From Bordetella ansorpii (GTDB lineage Bacteria; Pseudomonadota; Gammaproteobacteria; Burkholderiales; Burkholderiaceae_B), in NCBI RefSeq assembly GCF_900078315.1, contig NZ_FKBS01000025.1, forward strand, positions 839,191 to 903,190: a stretch of 64,000 nucleotides of DNA. The letters are read 5' to 3'. The notes beneath the pieces are model-generated. The model saw only the letters and a list, made by a program, of their open reading frames with translations, did not search any database and was not told where the DNA came from. Shown here piece after piece: positions 7,795 to 17,315 of this stretch; position 1 is the stretch's first letter; the number at the start of each line of letters is the position of its first letter. The translations under genes and the position numbers were made by a program.

Positions 7795-9099
7795 CTAGCG
7801 CGGCCCGAACCAGCCTTCGAGCGCCTGCATCGTGCGCTGCGTGGCCCCGGCATGCGCACGCGTCCACGCCTGCGCCGCGCCCCGCATCGCCTGCCGGCGC
7901 GGCGTGTCGGCCAGCAGGGCCAATGCCATGTCGACCGCCTCGCCCGCATCCCGGGCGCGCAGGGCCGCGCCGGCCGCCAGTGCGTCCTCGACCGCCTGCG
8001 CGAAGTTGCGCGTATGCGGGCCGACGATGACCGGCGTGCCGGCCGCGCAGGCTTCGATCAGGTTCTGGCCGCCCAGCGGCGCGAAGCTGCCCGCCACCAC
8101 GGCCACGTCCGCGGCTGCGTAGTAGAACGCCATCTCGCCCAGCGAATCGCCCAGCAGCACGGCGGTGCGCGCATCTGGCGGCAAGTCCCCCGCCGATCGG
8201 CGCACCGTGGCCAGGCCCGCCGCGCGCAACTGCACGTACGCCTCGTCGAAGCGCTGCGGATGGCGCGGAATCAGCAGGTACAGCGGCGCCTGGCCGGCGG
8301 CGTCCCGGTGCGCCAGCAAAGCCTGGATGAACAGCGCGTCCTCGCCTTCGCGCGTGCTGGCCAGGGCGATCACGGGCCGGTTCAGCGCCTGACGCCAGGC
8401 CTGACCGGCGGCCACCTGCGCGGCGGGCAAGGTCAGGTCGAATTTCAGGTTGCCGGTCACCGTGGCGGCCAGCGCGCCGGCCTGGCGCAGGCGATGCGCG
8501 TCGTCCTCGGTCTGGGCCAGCACCCGATCCAGGCCCCCCAAGGCCTGGCGCAGCGCGCTGCCCAGCCAGCGGGCCTGCCGCAACGAAGACGCCGAGAAGC
8601 GCGCGCTGACCAGGGCCACGGGCACCTTGCGTGCCCGCGCCGCCGCCAGCAGATTCGGCCACACCTCGCGTTCGATCAGCAGGCCGCAACGCGGCGCGTA
8701 GCGGTCCAGGAAGCGAGCGACGGAACCGGGCAGGTCGTAGGGCAGCCAGGCTTGGCGCAACTGGCCCACCGCCAGTGCGCCGGCGAACAGGCGCGCGCCC
8801 TCGGCACGGCCGGTGGCGGTGGTATGGGTCAGCAATACCGGAAGACCGCGTTGCAGCAGCGCCTGCACCAGCGGCTGGGCCGCCCGGGTTTCGCCCAGGC
8901 TGACGGCATGCACCCAGACGGGTGTGTCAAACGATGCGCCGACCGGCGCCGCGACGGCATCCGCGCCGCCGAAACGGCCCGCCGACAGAATGCCCCACTG
9001 GCCGCCCGCCCGCCGCGCGCGGCGCCACATCAGCAGCCACAACAGCGGCGCCAACAAGCGCAGCAGCAGCGTATAGACGCCACGGCTCATGTCAGCCAT
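7795..9099 (-). CDS. waaA: 3-deoxy-D-manno-octulosonic acid transferase
   Basis: Transfers Kdo from CMP-Kdo to lipid IVA at the inner face of the inner membrane (GT30 family). The 434-residue length fits the family (425 in E. coli). An N-terminal hydrophobic anchor (about residues 8-25) is followed by the ASFDTPVWVHAVSLGETRAA segment containing the catalytic Glu, and a C-terminal Rossmann domain with VVAGSFAPLGGQNLIEACAAGTPVIVGPH, typical of this family. The gene lies 48 bases downstream of waaC. An alternative start three codons in (MSRGVYTLL) is possible. Confidence 0.93.
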   Translation of the reverse strand: MADMSRGVYTLLLRLLAPLLWLLMWRRARRAGGQWGILSAGRFGGADAVAAPVGASFDTPVWVHAVSLGETRAAQPLVQALLQRGLPVLLTHTTATGRAEGARLFAGALAVGQLRQAWLPYDLPGSVARFLDRYAPRCGLLIEREVWPNLLAAARARKVPVALVSARFSASSLRQARWLGSALRQALGGLDRVLAQTEDDAHRLRQAGALAATVTGNLKFDLTLPAAQVAAGQAWRQALNRPVIALASTREGEDALFIQALLAHRDAAGQAPLYLLIPRHPQRFDEAYVQLRAAGLATVRRSAGDLPPDARTAVLLGDSLGEMAFYYAAADVAVVAGSFAPLGGQNLIEACAAGTPVIVGPHTRNFAQAVEDALAAGAALRARDAGEAVDMALALLADTPRRQAMRGAAQAWTRAHAGATQRTMQALEGWFGPR

Positions 9100-9147
9100 G
9101 CCCCCGGACGAACGCCATCAGAGGCCGCAGGCGCGCGAGCCATCATC

Positions 9148-10164
9148 TCAAACCGCCGCCAGGGCCTGTTCCACCGAGGCCATCACCGCCTCGCGCGAGG
9201 GGGAAGCGCCGCGATCGCCCAGGCTGGCCGTATAGTTCGATCCCACCAGCGGCGTGCGCACCGGCGTGGACGCCCGATAGATACCGATGGTCGGGCGTCC
9301 CAGCGCCGCGGCCAGGTGCGTCAGGCCGCTGTCCAGGCCGACCATCATGCGCGAGCCGGCCAGCAGCCGCGCCACCGAGGTGAGGTCCATGCGCGGCATT
9401 ACCTCGACGCCGTCCATGCCGGCCACCAGCAGGCGGGCGCGGTGCGTTTCCTGCTCGTTGCCGGCCAACAGGCGCAGCGTGCAGCCCGCATCGCGCAGGC
9501 GGCGGAACACCGCGCGCCAGTCTTCCTCGGGCCACAGCTTGTCGTCCCGGCTGGCCGACGGCATGATGACCGCATAGCCGGGATCGCGGCTACCCAGATG
9601 AACGCGGCCACCCGCGGCCTGCGCGCCGGCATCCTGCTGGGCCTGCGTGGCCTGGCGCGCGAACTGCTCCAGGCCGAAATCGGGCTTGCCGACGGGCTCG
9701 TAGCCCAGGGCCAGCCCGGCCAGCTTGCGCTGGCGCAGCACGGCAGGCTGCCAGAACTCCACGCGGTGGCGAACGTTGTAGAACAGCGATGCCAGGGGTT
9801 CGCGCGCCGACCGCCAGTCCAGGCCGTGGCGCACGCCCTGCGTCTGGCGCACCAGCCAGGCGGACTTCATCAGCGCCTGCATGTCCAGCACGACGTCATA
9901 GGTTTCGGCGCGCAGCCGCTGCGCCAGGGCGCGGCGCTCGGCGCGCACCTGCTCCGACCACCAGGCCTTGCGCCAGCGGCGATGCGCCACGCGGATGACC
10001 TCGTTCACGGCGGGATGCCAGCTGGGGATTTCGGCGAATGCTTCCTCCACGATCCAGTCGATCCGGGCATCCGGCACATGGCGCGCGATATCCGAGATGG
10101 CCGGCAGCATATGCACCAGGTCTCCGAGCGAGGAGGTGCGGACGATGAGAATGCGAAGAGGCAT
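9148..10164 (-). CDS. waaC: lipopolysaccharide heptosyltransferase I
   Basis: Adds the first L-glycero-D-manno-heptose to Kdo in the LPS inner core (GT9). The 338-residue protein begins LRILIVRTSSLGDLVHMLPA with the conserved SxGD loop and the WIVEEAFAEIPSWHP segment that distinguishes WaaC from WaaF. The C-terminal nucleotide-sugar motif VGLDSGLTHLAAALGRPTIGIY is present. It starts four bases after the galE stop, and waaA follows on the same strand, forming a core-biosynthesis operon galE-waaC-waaA. Confidence 0.93.
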   Translation of the reverse strand: MPLRILIVRTSSLGDLVHMLPAISDIARHVPDARIDWIVEEAFAEIPSWHPAVNEVIRVAHRRWRKAWWSEQVRAERRALAQRLRAETYDVVLDMQALMKSAWLVRQTQGVRHGLDWRSAREPLASLFYNVRHRVEFWQPAVLRQRKLAGLALGYEPVGKPDFGLEQFARQATQAQQDAGAQAAGGRVHLGSRDPGYAVIMPSASRDDKLWPEEDWRAVFRRLRDAGCTLRLLAGNEQETHRARLLVAGMDGVEVMPRMDLTSVARLLAGSRMMVGLDSGLTHLAAALGRPTIGIYRASTPVRTPLVGSNYTASLGDRGASPSREAVMASVEQALAAV

Positions 10165-10168
10165 CGCG

Positions 10169-11245
10169 TCAGCCGGCTACCCGTGCATCGGCGCGCTGCG
10201 CGCCTGCGTCACGGTATCCGTTCGGATTCTGGCTCTGCCAACGCCATCCATCGCGGCACATGCGGTCGAGGTCGTAACGGGCGACCCAGCGCAGCTCGCG
10301 TTCGGCTTCGGACACATCCGCCCAGGCCTCGGCGATGTCGCCCGCGCGCCGCTCCGTGACGACGTACGGCACGCTCACGCCATTGACGCGCTCGAACGCG
10401 CGCACCAGATCCAGCACGCTACTACCGCGGCCCGTGCCCAGATTGAACGCTTGAAACCCCTGCCTGCCCGACTGCTCCTGGTATTGAACCGCCTTGACAT
10501 GGCCCTCGGCCAGATCGCAGACATGCAGATAGTCACGCACGCCGGTACCGTCGGGCGTGGCGTAATCATCGCCGAACACGCGCAGATGTGGCCGCGCGCC
10601 GATCGCCACCTGAGTGATGTAGGGAAACAGGTTGTTGGGCTCGTCGGCGGGATCCTCGCCGAGCGTGCCGCTTTCGTGCGCGCCGATCGGATTGAAATAC
10701 CGCAGTGCAATGGCCGAAAAATCAGGATGCGCCGCGCACACGTCACGCATCACCTGTTCGACCATGGCCTTGGACCAGCCATAGGGATTGCAGGGACCGA
10801 CGGGGTGAGCCTCGGTATAGGGCAGTTGGTCCGCCTGGCCGTAGATGGTGGCCGAGGAACTGAACACGAAGCGCTTGACGCCGCCAGCCAGCATGGCTTC
10901 CAGCAATCTAACAGTGCCCATGACATTGTTGTCGTAGTACGCCAGCGGATTGCGCACGGACTCGCCCACGGCCTTGCTGGCCGCGAAGTGCAGCACGCCC
11001 TGCACGGGCTGCCCCATATCGCGGCACCGCGCCAGCACGCCGTCCAGCGTCGCACGATCTCGCACGTCCCCCTGCACCAGATCGACCGCGTGCCCTGTCA
11101 GCGCCTGCACGCGCTGTAGCGCGACCGGCGAACTGTTGGAGAAATTGTCCAGCACGACAGGGCGATAGCCCTGGCCGATCAGCGCCACCAGGGTGTGAGT
11201 GCCGATGTAGCCCGCACCACCAGTTACGAGAAGAGTAGATGCCAT
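10169..11245 (-). CDS. galE: UDP-glucose 4-epimerase
   Basis: Interconverts UDP-glucose and UDP-galactose (NAD-dependent short-chain dehydrogenase fold), supplying galactose-type donors for LPS. The 358-residue protein has the dinucleotide motif GGAGYIGTH (9-17), the SSSATIYG segment with the catalytic Ser/Thr, and the Tyr-Lys pair in NPYGWSK. It is first in the leftward operon with waaC and waaA, and is divergent from the glycosyltransferase operon across a 358-base gap. It may also act on UDP-GlcNAc, because substrate range in this family cannot be read from the motifs. Confidence 0.92.
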   Translation of the reverse strand: MASTLLVTGGAGYIGTHTLVALIGQGYRPVVLDNFSNSSPVALQRVQALTGHAVDLVQGDVRDRATLDGVLARCRDMGQPVQGVLHFAASKAVGESVRNPLAYYDNNVMGTVRLLEAMLAGGVKRFVFSSSATIYGQADQLPYTEAHPVGPCNPYGWSKAMVEQVMRDVCAAHPDFSAIALRYFNPIGAHESGTLGEDPADEPNNLFPYITQVAIGARPHLRVFGDDYATPDGTGVRDYLHVCDLAEGHVKAVQYQEQSGRQGFQAFNLGTGRGSSVLDLVRAFERVNGVSVPYVVTERRAGDIAEAWADVSEAERELRWVARYDLDRMCRDGWRWQSQNPNGYRDAGAQRADARVAG

Positions 11246-11603
11246 GTATCCAAACCGTTATCGATGTATAGATCCCGCCTGCCGGACGCCGGTGCCCGCG
11301 CCAACCGGGCACACCGTAAACCCGGCAACGCGCCATCATATCCGGGCTGGCGGGAACGCGATGCGCCGGGCGCCCGGCCAGGACCGAGGCTGAGCCCGCG
11401 CGAGCCCGCTTCGGCTTCCCTTACAATTGGGGACCGAAAAAAGCGGCGCTCCCGGCGCCAATGGCCTGCGGTGCTGCTGCGGACAGCCAAAACCACCTTT
11501 TGGCGGATTTTATCCGGCACGAACCTGTACATGGCAATGCCTGCCCCTCCTTGGGCAAACCGCAAGAAAACGCGACGACACTCCTACTGACGAACGACAT
11601 CGC
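11246..11603. other. intergenic region between divergent galE and O-antigen operons
   Basis: No convincing gene in 358 bases. A -10-like TACAAT occurs at 11422-11427 on the plus strand but without a clear -35 box, so a promoter is only suspected. The downstream part (from about 11470) is less GC-rich than the flanks. It presumably carries the outward promoters for galE-waaC-waaA and for the rightward glycosyltransferase operon. Confidence 0.4.
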
Positions 11604-12695
11604 ATGAATGGACGCCCGTCCCCTTCCGCTCGACCCGCATCCCAGCCCGGCAGCCGCACCGTCCACATCGTTTCCCGCTTCGGCACCGCCAGCCGCGGCG
11701 GCGTCGAACGTGTAGCCGATCTGCTGGCACGCAGCCTGCGCGCCGACGGTGAGCGCGTCGAGATCATCGACGAGGCGCGTGTGCTGCCCCCGCTCCTGCG
11801 CAACCCCCGGATCGCCCAGTTCGTGTTTCCGGTTTTCGCCTCGGTCCACCTGTCCCGGCTGAGACGGCGCGATGGCGCGTTCAAGGTGATTTCCAACGGC
11901 TCGTACGCCGCGTTCTACCCGGCTGACGCGGTGATCATGCATGGTTCGGCATCGGGCTACGTCGCCGCCATGCGAGGCAGGACAGGACGGATGCTCGGCA
12001 TGCGGCTGATGGGCAAGCTCGAGGTCTGCGCCATGCGCCGCAGCAGGCATGTGGTGTGCGTCTCCGATGCCCTGCAACGCTACGTCGTCTCGGAACAGGG
12101 TATCGCCCCCGCCAAATGCAGCGTGGCCTATAACGGCGTGCTGGTTTCCGAAGCCCCCCCGGCGCCGCGCTTCGGCGCCGGCCCCGTGCGGCTGGGCTTC
12201 GCCGGCAGGCTGGAGTACGGCAAGGGCGTCGACTTCCTGATCGACCTGGCGCAGCGCATCAACGGCCGGCAGGACGTGCGCCTGGTGCTGGCCGCCATCG
12301 GCCACGTGCCACAGGCCTTGCGCGACAATCCCAACGTCGACGTGCTGCAGGGCCTGGGCGCGGACGACATGCAGGCGTTCTACGACCGCATCGACGTATT
12401 CATCCTGCCCACCCTGTTCGAGGGTTTTGAACTGGTGACGCTGGAAGCCCTGGCCGCCGGCGTGCCCGTCATGGGCCGGCCGCTGGGCGCCTGTGGATTG
12501 CTGCTGGAACGCAAGGTGCCCTGGGTGGCACGCCTGCCCGACGAGGCGGGCACCCTGCTGGCTGATCTGGGTGCTACTGTCACGCATTTCCGCCAGCATG
12601 CGGACGGCGCCGCCATGAAGGCATACGTGAAAGTGAATTTCCCGATAGAAGCATTCTGTGCCCGTATCAAGGCGGCCGCGGCGATGGAAGCATGA
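11604..12695 (+). CDS. glycosyltransferase family 4 (GT-B)
   Basis: A 363-residue retaining GT-B glycosyltransferase, first gene of the rightward polysaccharide operon. The N-domain begins HIVSRFGTASRGGVERVADLLARS, with the Gly-rich loop that contacts the acceptor or donor phosphate. The C-domain has LGFAGRLEYGKGVDFLIDL and the E-x7-E element in LFEGFELVTLEALAAGVPV that binds the donor sugar. The ATG at 11604 was chosen because the frame upstream of it reads through low-complexity sequence with no similarity to the family. The next gene starts within its last codon (ATGA). Donor and acceptor cannot be inferred. Confidence 0.85.
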   Translation: MNGRPSPSARPASQPGSRTVHIVSRFGTASRGGVERVADLLARSLRADGERVEIIDEARVLPPLLRNPRIAQFVFPVFASVHLSRLRRRDGAFKVISNGSYAAFYPADAVIMHGSASGYVAAMRGRTGRMLGMRLMGKLEVCAMRRSRHVVCVSDALQRYVVSEQGIAPAKCSVAYNGVLVSEAPPAPRFGAGPVRLGFAGRLEYGKGVDFLIDLAQRINGRQDVRLVLAAIGHVPQALRDNPNVDVLQGLGADDMQAFYDRIDVFILPTLFEGFELVTLEALAAGVPVMGRPLGACGLLLERKVPWVARLPDEAGTLLADLGATVTHFRQHADGAAMKAYVKVNFPIEAFCARIKAAAAMEA

Positions 12696-13864
12696 TGCAA
12701 GTCACTGTGATCTCCCCCAATGGGCTGCAGGAGCTTTCCGGCGGCGGTCTTTACCTGCGGTCACTGGTGCAGGGCCTGGCCGAGGCCGCGCCCGTGCGCG
12801 CTGTCAGGGTGCTGAGCAAGCGCATGACGGGCGCATCGGCCGGCTATCGCCACCCCCAGATCCAGCAGATCGAATTCGCCAAGAACCGTCTGCTGGACGT
12901 GGCGGCGCGCGTCCTGCTTCGCCCGACCTTCCTGGGCCTCTACCATCGCGCCATCGCACGGCACTGCGCGGACGCCGACGTCGTGTTCCTGCACAACACC
13001 CGGTGCGGCGGCATCATGCGCATGCTGCGCGCGCGCTATCCGGACAAGAAATTCGTGATGGTCAGCGACAACGTCGAAGCCGACCTGCATGACCAACGCA
13101 GCGCCGGCAAGTCGGGCCTGCGCCGCCTGCTGGCCGGCATCGAGTCCCATGCGGTGCGCGGCGCCGAAGCCTGCTGCCGCAGCGCCGATGCCCTGACGTT
13201 CATCACGCGCACGGATGCCGAGCTGTACGCTCGCATGTTCGGCCCGGTTACCCGCCAGGCGGTGCTGCCGATCACGGTGAAAGCCCCCGATGCCGGCGTG
13301 CAGGCGGCCGCGCCCACGCGGCCGACCGTCCTGTTCACCGGCCATTTCGGCTTCCCGCCGAACGTCGACTCATTGCGCATCTTCGTGCGCGTCGCGCAGG
13401 CCGTGAACCAAGGGCGCGCCGAACATGAGCGCATCGCCTTCGTGGCGGCCGGCGCCAATCTCGGCAAGCTGGCGTTGGATGATGCCCCGGGCCTGACCTG
13501 CCATGACTCGCCCTCCGTGGCGCAGATGGATCTGCTGTTCCGCTCGGCCACGGCCTACCTCGCCCCCGTCAAATGGGGCAGCGGCATGAAGACCAAGGTG
13601 GCAGAAGCGCTGTCGTACAGCCTGGCGGTCGTCGCCCTGCCCAATGCGGGCGTGGGCTACGAAGCGCTGCAGGAAGATGCCACGCTGAGCCGCGCGCTGG
13701 ACGTCGTTGGCGACGAGGCAGACCTGCCCACCCGCACGCTGGCCTGCCTGCAACATGCCCCGTCCGACAGCCGGGCTATCGCGTGGCAGGCGTACAGCCA
13801 GTTCTATTCCACCGCTTCGCAAGCCAGGCGGCTAGAGGCCATCCTCAAGCAACTGGGCGCCTGA
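12692..13864 (+). CDS. glycosyltransferase (GT4-like, GT-B fold)
   Basis: A 390-residue predicted glycosyltransferase, coupled to the preceding one by a 4-base overlap. N-terminal sequence VTVISPNGLQELSGGGLYLRSLV gives the Gly-rich GT-B loop, and the middle contains DNVEADLHD. The C-domain has LFTGHFGFPPNVDSLRIF and APVKWGSGMKTKVAEALSYSLAVVAL, resembling the family of 'glycosyltransferase' proteins related to PslH/ExpE7 types. The GSGMKTKVAEAL element substitutes for the classical E-x7-E. Likely adds one sugar of the repeat unit on undecaprenyl phosphate; specificity unknown. Confidence 0.8.
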   Translation: MMQVTVISPNGLQELSGGGLYLRSLVQGLAEAAPVRAVRVLSKRMTGASAGYRHPQIQQIEFAKNRLLDVAARVLLRPTFLGLYHRAIARHCADADVVFLHNTRCGGIMRMLRARYPDKKFVMVSDNVEADLHDQRSAGKSGLRRLLAGIESHAVRGAEACCRSADALTFITRTDAELYARMFGPVTRQAVLPITVKAPDAGVQAAAPTRPTVLFTGHFGFPPNVDSLRIFVRVAQAVNQGRAEHERIAFVAAGANLGKLALDDAPGLTCHDSPSVAQMDLLFRSATAYLAPVKWGSGMKTKVAEALSYSLAVVALPNAGVGYEALQEDATLSRALDVVGDEADLPTRTLACLQHAPSDSRAIAWQAYSQFYSTASQARRLEAILKQLGA

Positions 13865-13871
13865 TTCCGCC

Positions 13872-15098
13872 ATGCTGCTCAGCATCTTCCTGTCCGCCAG
13901 CGGCGTAATGCTGAAATTGATCAGTGGCCTGGCCGTGAACAAGATCATCGCGCTGAACATCGGCGTGGTGGGGTTCGGCTATTGGGGCAACATCCTCAGC
14001 CTGACCATGCTCTATAGCGCGTTCGCCAACGGGGGCATCTCTCAAGGCCTAATCTCCCGACTGGCCGATCCGAACCAGGACGATGCACGGCGCGCGGCCT
14101 GGCTGCGAGCCGGCTTGGTATACGTCGTGGTCTTCCCGGTATTGATCGCCATGGCGCATGGCGTCATCAATGGTACAGAGCTGGTCGAGGGCAGCGCGTA
14201 TCTCGGAAGCGTGTCGGTCTACCTGTTCGCGCTGGCATATGCCATTTCGCTGCACATCCAGTCGACGGCCCTGGCCGCCGGCCATTCCCGCCTCAATGCG
14301 GTGATCCTGATGCTCGGCGGGCTGATCTCGCTGGGCATGATGGCGCTGCTGATCCGGAAGGACTCATTGTCATCGGTGGTCATGGCCCTGGTTGCATCTG
14401 CAGGGCTGCTGTGCCTGTGCTGGATCATCGGAGCCCGCTGGCGGGGCATACGCTACATCGTGAGCGCACAACCCGGACTGAAGGCCTCGGTGCGCAGTCT
14501 CGCTCCCTACGTCGGCATCGCCATTGCCCCGGCGGTCATCGGAACCAGCAGTATCATCCTCGTGCGCCACATCATGCTGTCGGATGCGGGGGCTTCCGCC
14601 AGCGGTCTGTGGCAGGGCCTATTCCGCATTTCCGACGCAGTGATGGCCGTGGCTCAGGCGGGCGTGGGTTTCGTCATGATGCCAGCCATATTCCGCACCG
14701 ATGCCCCCCGCAGCGCCCTGCTGGGGCAGATGAGACGCTATCTTCTGGCGGTATCCGGTGCGGCGGTGGCCGGCCTGCTGGTCATCCAGTATTTTGGGCA
14801 CCAGGTGGTGTTACTGCTGTACTCACCCGAATTCACACCGCTTGCAGACGTGCTGTGGATACAGTTTCTGGGCGATATCCTGAAAATCGCGGCCATGCCT
14901 CTGGTGATTTATTTCATCTACACGCGCAGACTGGGAGTCTCCTGGCTGCTGGAACTCCTTTTCTCGTCTTCATTCGTGCTGTTGACGTGGCTGCTGGCGG
15001 CACGCCATGACGTTGCCGGTGCCGCCGTGGGGTATCTCGTTGCCAACGCCGTGCTGCTGGGATCAGCTTGGCTGCTGTTCTTGTGGAAACAACAATGA
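13872..15098 (+). CDS. wzx: Wzx-type lipid-linked oligosaccharide flippase
   Basis: Integral membrane protein of 408 residues that flips the undecaprenyl-PP-linked repeat unit across the inner membrane. About twelve hydrophobic helices are visible, and the N-terminal segment (SGVMLKLISGLAVNKIIALNIG) resembles WzxE and other O-antigen translocases of the MATE/MOP superfamily. It begins eight bases after the previous gene, and its stop overlaps the start of the polymerase gene. Base composition drops here relative to the flanking core genes, as is usual for O-antigen wzx/wzy genes and suggestive of lateral exchange. The symbol is a role name, not a proven orthologue. Confidence 0.85.
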   Translation: MLLSIFLSASGVMLKLISGLAVNKIIALNIGVVGFGYWGNILSLTMLYSAFANGGISQGLISRLADPNQDDARRAAWLRAGLVYVVVFPVLIAMAHGVINGTELVEGSAYLGSVSVYLFALAYAISLHIQSTALAAGHSRLNAVILMLGGLISLGMMALLIRKDSLSSVVMALVASAGLLCLCWIIGARWRGIRYIVSAQPGLKASVRSLAPYVGIAIAPAVIGTSSIILVRHIMLSDAGASASGLWQGLFRISDAVMAVAQAGVGFVMMPAIFRTDAPRSALLGQMRRYLLAVSGAAVAGLLVIQYFGHQVVLLLYSPEFTPLADVLWIQFLGDILKIAAMPLVIYFIYTRRLGVSWLLELLFSSSFVLLTWLLAARHDVAGAAVGYLVANAVLLGSAWLLFLWKQQ

Positions 15099-16498
15099 CC
15101 GCATATCTCCGGGCGGTAGCCATCCTCCTCGCCCTGGCAAACCTGGCGCTGATCATCTGGCCCTTACCTGCATTGCAGGAAATCGTGCTGATGGCGACGA
15201 TTGGCCTGTTCATTCTCCATTGTTCCCAGGTAGGCACTCGCTGGCTCAATCCTTTTTTTCTTTTCAGCCTCACAGCAACGATGTTTCTCGCAGGACGCTT
15301 CCTGGGAGCGCAGATCGTTGACTACCTCGACTACAACCGCGCCGACTGGTTCATCTACGGTCTCATCGAACCAGATGAGCTGAGCATCGCGCTGGGTGCG
15401 ATCGGGCTGTTTCTCAGCGGCGTGATGCTGCCCCTGCCGAGATTTTCACCCCTGGCTGTCGACCGGAACGAAGGGTTCCGCCGTTACTCGACGGCTTTGG
15501 CGATCGTCCTGCTACCCTTCTTCCTATATCGCGCCTTGGAGAATTTGCGCATCTACCAGGCAGGCAGCTATCTCGACCTCTACCTGGGAAGTTCGCCAGG
15601 AGGCCCGCTGTACAACCTCGGAGGCTGGTTCATCATCGCCGTATTCGCCGTCCTCGCCTCACGGCCTCGACTCATCTATATCCTCGTTTTTTTTATGCTG
15701 GGCATGGCTTTCTGTGTCTTCGAAAGCATCACAGGCGCGCGCGGCATTCCGCTGGCCTATCTCATCATGTTGTGCTGGCTGGCGGTCACGACCCTGCGCA
15801 TCCGCGTGCCTTTCTGGGGCTTTGCCGCGTCACTGGTCGTGCTGGTGCTTTTCGCCGACTTCCTGGGCCGCTCGCGGGTCGGCCTCGCAACCGATTTCGA
15901 CCCTCTGCTGATCAGCCGTTCCGTGGTGAATTTCCTTTACTCCCAGGGTACGACCCTGCTGTTCATGGTGGGCGTGACCGAGAATCTCGACAAGTTCTCA
16001 TGGATCGACGCGCTGGGCAGCACTTTCGCGCTGTTCATGGACATGGCGCGGGCCCTCTTTCCCTGGCACGATGCCGATTCGATGCGCATATTCGGTGTGG
16101 AGACATTGAGCTTGTCGCACCGTGTCGCCAGCCTGACCAACCCGAAGATGTACGACGCAGGCATGGGTATCGGCGGCTCAGCGGTGGGTGAAGCCATGCT
16201 TTATTCGATCTACGTCGGGCCATGGATTGCAGGAGTCTTCACGGGTTGCATCATGCGATGGCTATATGCCATCGCGCATCGGGGTGCCCCCGGACTGTTC
16301 TTTTTCTCCTATACGTTTTCGTTTCTGCTGCTGGTCCCCAGAGAAACACAGCTCTATTTCATCGTGCCTGCCATCAAGGCACTGATCTTCCTCGCTGCCT
16401 TTTGGCTGCTCAAGAAAGTCGATGACAAACTTCGCCACCGCCGCCTCCCGAAACGTCACGGTGATCGTGCCGACGTATCACCGGGCACACCTGCTTGA
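15095..16498 (+). CDS. wzy: Wzy-type O-antigen polymerase
   Basis: Polytopic membrane protein of 467 residues, with eleven or more predicted helices and a large periplasmic loop (roughly residues 280-360, containing RIFGVETLSLSHRVASL), typical of the O-antigen polymerase family. It would join flipped repeat units at the periplasmic face. The ATG at 15095 sits in an ATGA overlap with wzx, which decides it over an upstream Met at 15068. The 3' end overlaps the following GT2 gene by 77 bases, unusually long. Identification rests on topology and context because Wzy proteins share little sequence. Confidence 0.8.
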   Translation: MTAYLRAVAILLALANLALIIWPLPALQEIVLMATIGLFILHCSQVGTRWLNPFFLFSLTATMFLAGRFLGAQIVDYLDYNRADWFIYGLIEPDELSIALGAIGLFLSGVMLPLPRFSPLAVDRNEGFRRYSTALAIVLLPFFLYRALENLRIYQAGSYLDLYLGSSPGGPLYNLGGWFIIAVFAVLASRPRLIYILVFFMLGMAFCVFESITGARGIPLAYLIMLCWLAVTTLRIRVPFWGFAASLVVLVLFADFLGRSRVGLATDFDPLLISRSVVNFLYSQGTTLLFMVGVTENLDKFSWIDALGSTFALFMDMARALFPWHDADSMRIFGVETLSLSHRVASLTNPKMYDAGMGIGGSAVGEAMLYSIYVGPWIAGVFTGCIMRWLYAIAHRGAPGLFFFSYTFSFLLLVPRETQLYFIVPAIKALIFLAAFWLLKKVDDKLRHRRLPKRHGDRADVSPGTPA

Positions 16499-17315
16499 AC
16501 GGACGATCCCTTCGTACCTTCAACCGGAAGTCAACAGACTGATACTGGTCGATGACTGCTCGCCCGACGACACCGCACAGGTCGCTGCCGCCCTGATGCG
16601 GCAGGACAGCCGCATCCAGTATCTGCGCAACGACGTAAACCGCAAACAGACTCACTCGAAGAACCGCGGGCTGGAACTCGCCGATACCGAGTTCGTGTAT
16701 TTCGGTGATGACGACTCCCTCCTCAGCGAAGGCGCCATGGCTTGCCTTCTGGAAACGCTGCACACTACGCAGGCCGACCTGGTCGGGGCGGCAGCCCTGT
16801 ATCTGCTGAACGGCGAAAGCGACGCCGAGCTGCAGGCGCGCCGCCGGTGGAGCGACCAGGCCGATGAGATCTCGTATCTGCCGGGCCTGCGTTTCGACGT
16901 CAGTGTACGAGCGCCGTCCGGCCTGGAAATACCGATATGCCAAGCGGCTTTTCTGGCGCGGCTGGATACGGTGCGTGCCTTGCGCTTTGACACGGGCTAT
17001 ATCGGAAACTGCTTCCGCGAGGAAACCGATTTCCTGGTGGCTTGCCGGGCAAAGGGTGCCCGCATCGTGCTGGAGACACGGGCCACACAAACCAACCTGC
17101 CCCCCAGCGTGGCCACCGGCGGTGCCCGTGGCAGGAGCCGCCTGCGGTACGAGTGGTATTCACTCTACAACACCGTTCGATTCCTGAAGAAGAATCACAG
17201 GGCGCTGCGCGCCATCGATGCACGCTGCCACCCCCCGATCATGCTGGCCGCCTACGTGGGCAGCCGTTTCAGCGGCTTGGCGCGCAAAGTCAGGAACCGC
17301 CTGACGGGCACGTGA
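16422..17315 (+). CDS. glycosyltransferase family 2 (GT-A)
   Basis: A 297-residue inverting GT-A glycosyltransferase. VTVIVPTYHRAHLLERTI opens the fold, LILVDDCSPDD provides the first acidic site, and the DxD-like metal site is FGDDDS. The C-terminal part (CFREETDFLVACRAKGARI) carries the usual E-D acidic pair for base catalysis. The ATG at 16422, inside the end of wzy, is the only suitable start before the first beta-strand. Last gene of the rightward operon; its TGA abuts the stop codon of the convergent manC with no base between. Donor sugar not assignable. Confidence 0.85.
   Translation: MTNFATAASRNVTVIVPTYHRAHLLERTIPSYLQPEVNRLILVDDCSPDDTAQVAAALMRQDSRIQYLRNDVNRKQTHSKNRGLELADTEFVYFGDDDSLLSEGAMACLLETLHTTQADLVGAAALYLLNGESDAELQARRRWSDQADEISYLPGLRFDVSVRAPSGLEIPICQAAFLARLDTVRALRFDTGYIGNCFREETDFLVACRAKGARIVLETRATQTNLPPSVATGGARGRSRLRYEWYSLYNTVRFLKKNHRALRAIDARCHPPIMLAAYVGSRFSGLARKVRNRLTGT

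Noticed and set aside
11427..11603. N-terminal extension of the first GT4 gene
   Set aside because: Cys/Pro/Lys-rich sequence unlike any GT-B N-terminus; the fold starts after the ATG at 11604.
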